In this document: positions 56,255 to 64,000 of the stretch, in pieces | How the letters are laid out: every line of letters begins with the position of its first letter | Numbering within the stretch: position 1 is the stretch's first letter | Origin: Strongyloides papillosus | Taxonomy: Eukaryota > Nematoda > Chromadorea > Rhabditida > Strongyloididae | DNA: 64,000 nucleotides | Assembly (NCBI GenBank): GCA_005656395.1 | Contig: SRSI01000010.1 | Span: 2,604,001 to 2,668,000, forward strand | Direction: 5' to 3' | Notes under the pieces: generated by a model | The model's input: the letters and a program-made list of their open reading frames with translations, nothing else | Databases searched by the model: none | Told to the model about the DNA's origin: nothing | Translations under genes and position numbers: made by a program

Positions 56255-58858
56255 ATGAGCGAAGAAATAGGTCCATTACAGGAAAGTGCTGTTTGGGTTG
56301 ATGAAAGTAGGACTGTTCCAGGGAGAAATGTAGTAAGGGCAGTTCAAGATGATGGTGAAAATTTAGATGTTATGGGATTTCCTATTAATGAGAAAAAGTA
56401 TTTTGATAATGCCTATCTTTCAAAAAAATTCCCTAATTGCTCAGGAAATATAAGATCTGAAAATTTTTCTCCAGCATGGTTCATTTTACAGAACCATCGG
56501 GATTCAGATCTTGATATGCTTCGGAAAGGTGTTATGTATATGAAGAAAAAAGTTAAAGGAGAAGAAGAAAAATTGAAGGACCGCCATAAAGCTAATTTGT
56601 ATTCTTTAGTTAGTTGTGTTGATGCCTTATATGCGTTACATACACGTCTTAAGTCAGAGAAGAATACCAGAGGATGGCCTTTAACCGTAAATTTAGAGGA
56701 TAAGGTAAGTCTAATTTGTTGTAATTTTTAAAATTTAATTGTTCTTTCTTTATATAGATGGTAGAAGCTAAAACAACAGCAGATAGATTATTTCTTGATG
56801 TTCTTGCGCGAAAAGAAATTACTGATTCAACTCGAAGTGTTTTAAGTGTTCTTACTAGATTTCGAAGTATCTTTTATCTCCCATCAAGAATCGATGAAAA
56901 TATAAAAAAAGTATGTTTATAAACTTTCTATTTATTTATAAAAATATTTATAGGGAGATTATTTTACAATTTTAAATGATTATGCAAGAGCTAAAGCACT
57001 ATATAAAGATACAAATGTTGCATTATTTAAAGAAATTATGGAAGTCGTTGAGATTAAAATGAAAATTTTTAAAAATAGTTTGAAACGTAAATTGATGGAT
57101 GATAAACCTACTTCTTTTGAAGAACAAAATAAACTAATTAAATGCTTAAAAATCCTTGACCCTGAAAGTGATCCTGAATGGGATGCTATTGCTTCATATC
57201 ATGTTTATCTTGAAGATACATTGTTTGAGATCCAAGATAAATACTATCAATTATCAATTGAAAAAGACCGTGATGAACGTCTTTATTTAGAAAAACCAAT
57301 ACTTGATGGTATAAGACAAGAATTTTGTGTAGAATTAATGAATGTTATGAATGAAAAACTTTTAATGTTTTGGAAACTTGCACAGAATTACATATCATTA
57401 GATGAAAGACATTATGACGAGAAACAACCTGATATTAATCTTATGATAACAAATACAGTAAATTGTGCATCATGGTTGCTTTACAATGCATTAATACCGC
57501 AAGCAATGCCAGAAAATATTCTTGAAAAATGCGGAAATCAATTTGTAAATTGGGAAGTTGATCCAGAAAAAATGGATACACAAGTGGAGTTAAAACAATT
57601 ACTCTCTTCCATACAAACTATACGTAACTGTATAAAAAGTTTATTTGAAGCACAATTTATGAAAAGTCAAATGGAGACACTAATGGGACTTTGTACAACT
57701 ATAAGAATTACTTGTATTAATCATTTAGTCAAAATTACAAATGCAAAAATTGTTGAATTATATACCAAAGAATCATGGAAAACTGATATTGTTGTTGGTT
57801 TAGAAAACCTTACAAAAACTTCACTACCTGATTTGTATGAAAACGAAATTTATGATACATTATCAACATTAAAACAACTAATAAGTCATGATAATTATCC
57901 AGGAGAAATTGATATAACCACAGATGAGAAATTACGACAAGTATTACTTGATTTACTTTTACAAAATGTTATTTCAATAAAAGAATGTTTCGAAATCGCT
58001 TTGGATTTACAGCAAGCTAATGGTGATTTAAGACGCCCAAGCAGGTTACGTGTTTCAGATAGTAATCGATTAAGAAATGGAAGTATGAATTCTATCCAAT
58101 CTTCTTCAGATGATACACAAAACTCAATAAAAAAAGTTTCATTAGATATGGATGATCGAGATTCTACAGATACTTTTAATCAATCGGGAACATCTATTTC
58201 CTACACCTCTCCTAATCAAATTAGTTCAAAAAAATTACTAATCGTTATTTGTAATTTAGAATACATTATAACACAATCTATAACATCTATCTGTAAACGA
58301 TATCGTGATTGTGGGGTAAAACATGTAGATTATATTTCTGAAAAAGCCAAACAGAAACTTAATAGTTTTAGACAATCATTACTGAAGTTGTATCTAAATT
58401 TAAAAACTAATAACTTCTATGCACTTTTTGACTACAGTTCTTATGAAGAAGAGGCAGAAGAAGATGACGTATCTGAATATATAAAAGAAATAATTCTTGG
58501 AATGGTCTTTGTAAAGGCAGATTTATTATTGCTAGCACCACAAATAATAAATGTTATAATGAGTGCCGCAATATCCAATACTTTGGAGAAACTTATTTCT
58601 AAAATTCCATCAGGAGATCAATTAAGAGATTTCGCTGCCACTCAATATGTTGTCGATTTGACAGCTATTGAGGAAGCTTTTCAACAATATCTAACAATAG
58701 AGATGACTTCTAAATTGAACTCTATCAGAGCAGAATTAGTTCATAAAGTAGATCAAGAAAAGTTCCAATATTGTTTAAAAAAAATCAGGAGTGGTATGGC
58801 TATGGCTATTACGAGTCTTCAGGTTACAGGAAAAGAAGATGAAGAAACTTCTATTTAA
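56255..58858 (+). CDS. sec-5: Exocyst complex subunit Sec5 (EXOC2)
   Basis: Three exons (56255-56704, 56758-56910, 56954-58858) with whole-codon joins give 835 aa. The N-terminus has GPLQESAVWVDESRTVPGRN and then the Sec5 signature ENFSPAWFILQNHRDSDLDM, where known members read FSPSWFLLENH. The rest is a long helical-bundle rod typical of exocyst subunits. It has a polar, probably disordered insert around residues 540-590 (RLRNGSMNSIQSSSDDTQNS). Sec5 tethers secretory vesicles to the plasma membrane and binds RalA in animals through an N-terminal IPT domain. That domain is not evident here: only about 75 residues precede the signature. C. elegans also has a sec-5 gene. Confidence 0.85.
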
Positions 58859-59559
58859 TAATATTTTTTTTAAAATTTGATTTAATCATTACAGTTTTAA
58901 AATTAATTTTTGACATTGTTTTTGATGTGTAATATATAATTGTATTTAATGCCTTAACAATTATTCTAACTCTAAAGTAAAAAATCATAAAAATTTTATT
59001 TAATTCCTTCCATCAGGTTTATTCAATTTTTACATAAAAAAGTAATTTATCAAATGATATAATTAAAAAATATTGTTTTCATTATTATTGAATGATTTAT
59101 TCGTTATAAATTTTGATATATATATTTTTCAATAAAAATTAATTATATTTTCTTTTTTAATTTTATGTCGACTATTAAAAAGTAGCATCGAATTGAAAAA
59201 ATAACTATATGATAATAACAACTAAATATAATTATGAACCATAATCTTTTATCTTTAACTATTGTTTTTTTACAACTACGTACCGATTAGGTAAATTTTA
59301 CATTTGAATTTTTGATAAACATCTCTTACTTACTTCAAAATTATAAAATAGAACAGGTAAAAATGATGTAATAACTTATGGCATTTATTAAATGACTTTA
59401 AATTATAAAAAAAATATTTTAAAAACATTAAAAGAGAAAATGTTTTTTTAAAGAAAAAAAAACTTCATCATTCTCTTGTAATAAAAATACCCATATATTT
59501 CATAAGCGTCTGAGTGTACAGGAACATAATAATTTACTATATTACAACAATCTCATATG
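58859..59559. other. 3' region between convergent sec-5 and stim-1
   Basis: 701 bp of AT-rich DNA shared by two 3' ends. No other feature is seen. Confidence 0.5.
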
Positions 59560-62146
59560 TTATGATTTATTGTTTCTAAATATTTTTATATTCTTTATTG
59601 ATTTCTTCACTTTTTTAATCTTTCCATTTAATTTATTTTCTTTTCCTGATTTTGATTCACAAAAACTTGATTGATCTTCCGAAACATTACAAGTTGAATA
59701 GTTGTTATCTCCACAACTTTTTTCAAAAACTGTATGAATAGAAGAGTTATTTGTGTTGAAATACACAGTATTCGGTGGTGGTGTTATTGAATCTTCGGAA
59801 GATTGTTGCGCTCTAAAAGATAATTATATTAATATTTTTTAATAATATTTTCCTTTTTTGACAAATAAAATTAAAACTTATGCAACTTAAATTCAAGCGT
59901 ACATTTTTAAATCAATACTCTTAACAGAATTATTATCAATGGTACTTTGTTGTGTCAGCTTCTTAAGTAATTTTGAACTTGAAGAAGAAGCATTCGAAAT
60001 GTTAGTACCACTAGAAGATGATGGAAGATATCCAGCCTGTTTAGAAGGGATAATGTTTTTTCGAATGTTTGAAGAACTAATCTTTGGATGTGATCGTGTA
60101 GCGTAACCTGGAGAACCTGTTTAAAATAAAGGTATTAGATTTCTTTTATTTATAAAACAATTATATATATAATTTTTTTAATTAATAATTAATTACATCT
60201 ACTTCTAAATGAAAAAACAATAAAAAGAAACAAACACGAGAATAGGACACTTTAAAAATATTCTTCTGTTAGACATAATCATAGCATACTTCTTACTTTA
60301 GCATTCTATTATAAAAAAATGTTAAAAATGTACAGGTTTTTTTGATAAACATTTCTGTTGATTATTCAACAGATAACTTTTTCATTCCGCAATTTCTAAT
60401 ACAAAAATCTACATTTTGTAAGATTATTATTAAGTAGCAAATTATTATTAATCATTCCTTCTTCTTAAATACTTGCTCCAGAACTTGAGCTACTAGAGCT
60501 ACTTGTTATTTCATTAGTATCACAAGCTCCTCCTTTTTTTACTAAACAGCTAATGGAAGAGTTAGAAGCACTATTTTTAGAATACAAATTTGATAAAGCA
60601 AATGGCCCTCCAATACTAGAAATTTTTGCTGATGTAGACGTACCTGTAGATGAAGATGGTATACCATTAAGAGATATTTTAGCTTTAGATAAACTACGAC
60701 CGCAGTCTGCAAAGAAGCAAATACATGGAAATATATATGGTTTCATATAAATACGTTAGAATATGGACAATTAAAATTTTGTTGTTATTATTAGCTGTAA
60801 GCTAAGCAAAAAAAATAAATACTGATAAAACATACCGTTAGAAGATATAATTGGAAATCCACATAATAATTCTATATCAATCCATCTTTGTGTACATTCA
60901 TCTAAGGCCAGTGTAATTTTTTCCATTCTTGTTTTAAGAGAAAAAATTTTTGTATCTATAACTTCCGTACCAGAAGTCGCTCCTGTTGCTAATTTTAGTG
61001 AATACATTACACTAGATTGTTTTCTTCTAAGTTTATCTACTAATTCCTTTGCTTCTTTCATTTCAGTGAGACATTCTAATTTTTGTTGTTGTATGTGAGA
61101 GTACTCTAATTCATATGTTCTACGTAACAATGGTTGTAGTGAAAGTTCTATGCTCCCTGATGTTGCTGAAGCATGTTCTAATTTCTTTTCAGCTGCTTCA
61201 AGTTTAATTCTCAAAGCTTCGACTTGTTCATTATCCAAAATGTCACTTGTACTTTGACGTTTCTTTCTTTCCTCGTCAAATTTTCTTTGGCTATCGTTAA
61301 ACTCTGTTTCCAAATTTTTAAGTTCTCCTAATCTTGAAGACAATTGAGCCATTTCCATTTTTGCTTTATTTTGTTGTCTATTAAAGAAGAAAATAACTCC
61401 AAATAATGTACATGCTAGCAATGCAAGCAATAAATCTTTAAGTTTATTTGATGAATCTATATAACCAAAAAGTACAACGTCCAGTGCTTTTAATTGTATC
61501 TTTTGTCTATGAACATAATTCTTAATTCCCATGGTTTCAGATAAAAACGCTCCGGATGGTAATGCCATCCGAGGTAAGTATATCCCTGTAGCTTTAATTT
61601 TTCTAAAATTATCTACATATTGAGGTAACTTTACACTGTTGACAAGCCATTCTATCATCCTTTCCTCATCCCAATACCTTTCTTCTGATAAAAAAAAATT
61701 TTCCCATAATTCATCAACAGTGATAGAGTCGTCATTATTGTTATGAAAATGTTTCTCCCTCCTCGCCCTATCTGATCCACCAATATGTAGATCAGCTGTC
61801 AAAAACTATAAAATAAAAATAACATTTTATAATTATAGATGTGTTATCATACATCAGAAGATTCTGCCCTATCAATACTTCCTGACTTATCATCATCCAT
61901 TTGTTTGTGAAGTTCTGCAATAGCAGCATACCCTTCTTTGTCTCTTAATTTTTCCTGTTCTGCTGTCACAACAACATCTTAATAATTATTAAGTTAAAAA
62001 TAACTTTAACAATAGGAAAAATACTTACTCTTTATTTTTAGATTTTCTTCTTTACCTGAGACATAAAAATTTGTTAGAATTAGTAGTAATAAATATATAA
62101 TTTTTAATAATGTACACTTTTTTAAAATTACAATCGTTTTTATCAT
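59560..62146 (-). CDS. stim-1: STIM calcium sensor of the ER
   Basis: Six exons (62146-62029, 61977-61853, 61805-60836, 60706-60473, 60116-59903, 59812-59560) close in frame to 637 aa. A TTTTTCAG acceptor just before the ATG suggests trans-splicing. Order: signal peptide ([19 protein letters not shown]), EF-hand ([18 protein letters not shown], Ca2+ ligands present), SAM domain (ELWENFF.. to [15 protein letters not shown]), one helix ([18 protein letters not shown]), a long coiled coil, the SOAR/CAD region ([20 protein letters not shown].. to [10 protein letters not shown]), a Ser-rich tail, and a lysine-rich end ([15 protein letters not shown]). STIM senses ER calcium loss and opens ORAI channels at ER-plasma membrane contacts. 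The lysine tail binds phosphoinositides. Exons 4-6 were chosen by phase. The weakest splice is GTACGC after exon 5. Confidence 0.88.
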
Positions 62147-64000
62147 CTGTCTGAAAAATACATAATATACAAGCAAATTTTATACATAAATGCTGAAAAT
62201 AATATTTTTAAAAGAAAGTTATTTAATAATATAAACTTTTATAAATATACATTTACATACACAGTCCATTAAAAAAAGATGATTGATTCATGGTGTTGAT
62301 AAAATCAACAAAATTGAATGATAAATTTACATTATTCTTAAGTTCTAAGGCAATTATAAATTGTTTTAATAAACAAAATATATGACAAAAATTATTGCAT
62401 TTATAATGCAAAAATATATCATACATTATATTTAAAAACATAAAAAAAGAAATATCTTAATACAACTACAATTAAGATATTTTAAAAATGTTACTATTAA
62501 AGTAACGATTATTTACTAAACAAAAAAAAATCCATAGATGGAAATATGATCAGTATTATTTAAAGAGGAAGAGAAAAATATGTTATGTAGAGTAAATGTC
62601 AATTAAATACGCATAATTTATACAAACTTAAATACAAATTATTTAAATTGATAATATAAATTCGATTTTTATATTCCAAAATTGTATACATTAATAAACG
62701 AATAATTAATACTAAAACACCCAGATAAAAAAATCAATAATTAATAACTACTTATACAAGCAAATTACGTAATGTTACCTTTTATCATTTTTAATAGTAT
62801 TCTTATTTCTATATATTATTCAAACTATACTATCAAACATATTTATTTGTTAGATTATATGCATTTAAAGAAGATCATCAATTTGTATTTACTGAATAAT
62901 TTAAAAATAATCTCATATGTAGTTCAAAAAGAAACAATACTTTATTAATGAAATAAGGAAACATTTTATAATTACTTTATCAAGGAAAATTGACATTGTC
63001 GGTACTTAATCTTTGATAAAAAATTTTGATATGATTATCAAAAGAAATGTTTGTTAAGCATAAACCTTTTTCAGTGAATTTTTAAAAAAATTTTTGAAAA
63101 AAAGATAGCTAGGACGGAAATTACAGTTTTTTTCTTATTATTCTTAGCTTGTCAATTTATTAAAGTTACATGGAAGTTTATAGAACAAAATTAAAAATTC
63201 AAAAACTAAATACTTGAATGTATAATTATTTTTATATACCAGAAATATTTATTTAATCAAGTTAATGCGCTAGGTTAAGGCTTATCAATGATGTATAACA
63301 TAAAATCCAATAATCAAACAAAATTTGAATGTCGTTAAAAATAATTATACTTAGAAATAAGCGTTAATCACTCCAATAGATGACTCATACAATTTTTATA
63401 TAACAATTTTTATCAGAAAATCATGTTTAAAGGGTATATCAATTTTACTAAGTAACAATATATACTTTAAATAAATTTTATACAAATGTAAAAAAAAAAC
63501 AATAACATGCTAAAAACACGAAAATATTATTTTACCTTTAACAATTATTCTTAAATGATATATAATATATCGTTTTTTAATGAAAAATCTAATAACCATG
63601 AAAACTTTTTTTTTATAAACAATTGGTGTTATCATTAAAAACTAATAACAAAAATATTATAGCAAATTTCTACTCTATGTCTTAAAAATATATCATTCAT
63701 TATTTTTAGAAAAAGTTGCAGAAAACGTAAGAGATTGTTAAAATGATTAGAATATGATGTAAATAAAATTTTTGACACTTTTTTGAAATATTTTTTAAAT
63801 ATGTAGAAGTGAAACATCTTAAAACAAAGATACAGATCACGATAATACTTTAAATTATCTTTTATCAGTAGTAGAGAAACATTGCTTAGAGTAAGATATA
63901 AAATTATTAACTTTTAAGAATAGTAATGCATCCACCACCATTTGTTATATATCACCACTAATATTATCACTAAAAACAATATTTAAACTTTAACAAAAAA
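62147..64000. other. AT-rich region upstream of stim-1
   Basis: 1.85 kb to the window end with no supported gene. Short frames here look like noise. The first 10 bases hold the stim-1 trans-splice acceptor. Confidence 0.55.

Noticed and set aside
60553..60750. A 65-codon plus-strand frame
   Set aside because: It is antisense to stim-1 exon 4, whose splice sites and phase fit STIM.
1..64000. tRNA genes, spliced-leader RNA genes, CRISPR arrays, transposon terminal repeats
   Set aside because: I looked for conserved T-loop sequences, SL exon sequence, regular spacer arrays and transposase or reverse-transcriptase motifs and saw none that I could defend.

Overview
The window looks like nuclear DNA of a nematode, most likely a clade IV species of the Strongyloides type. 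The base composition is extremely AT-rich. Most internal introns are very short (about 39-71 nt, GT..AG), and genes have few exons. Several start codons lie a few bases after a TTTYAG-type acceptor with no upstream coding exon, as expected for spliced-leader trans-splicing. The genes are animal genes with close C. elegans counterparts. I see no plasmid, phage, CRISPR or bacterial feature. The genus is an inference.

Layout. 1-6.4 kb: a run of disrupted coding sequences. They are a DPP8/9-type peptidase (+), an unknown membrane/basic protein (+), a PL10/vasa-type DEAD-box helicase (-) and a short unidentified remnant (-). Their family motifs are intact but the frames are broken by apparent single-base indels. 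7.6-10.5 kb: a rhomboid protease (-) and an orphan acidic protein (+) with a 4-nt first coding exon. A 44-bp tandem repeat lies between them. 10.9 kb: a U6 snRNA gene (-). 13.7-17 kb: lasp-1 (+), a 99-aa membrane protein (+) and a TMEM144-type transporter (-). 17-21 kb: a long AT-rich stretch upstream of the AC9-type adenylate cyclase acy-1 (21-25 kb, +). 25.3-30.1 kb: a GT92 glycosyltransferase (+), a divergent PP1-like phosphatase (-), a tiny orphan (-) and a torsin-interacting (LAP1/LULL1)-like protein (-).

30.7-42.5 kb: gon-4 (+), two orphans (-), ZW10/czw-1 (-) and Nup160/npp-6 (+). The last two are head-to-head across a 221-bp promoter with a consensus E2F site. 42.8-50.4 kb: a ubiquitin-adaptor cluster. 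It holds a MATH-BTB gene (-), an F-box pseudogene, a detached fragment, a small F-box gene and a 543-aa F-box gene, partly built by a roughly 1.9-kb tandem duplication with a third partial copy. 51-62 kb: MESH1 (-), a mitochondrial RMDN protein (-), rab-18 (+), a secreted mucin-like protein with a 75-aa higher-order repeat (+), exocyst sec-5 (+) and stim-1 (-). The last 1.85 kb shows no gene.

Functional links. ZW10 (RZZ complex and Golgi-ER tethering) and Nup160 (nuclear pore and kinetochore) share mitotic roles, which fits the shared promoter. Rab18, ZW10 and Sec5 all act in membrane tethering. The BTB and F-box genes would feed CUL3 and SCF ubiquitin ligases. Exon structures were worked out by hand from splice signals and reading-frame continuity. 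No database search was possible.
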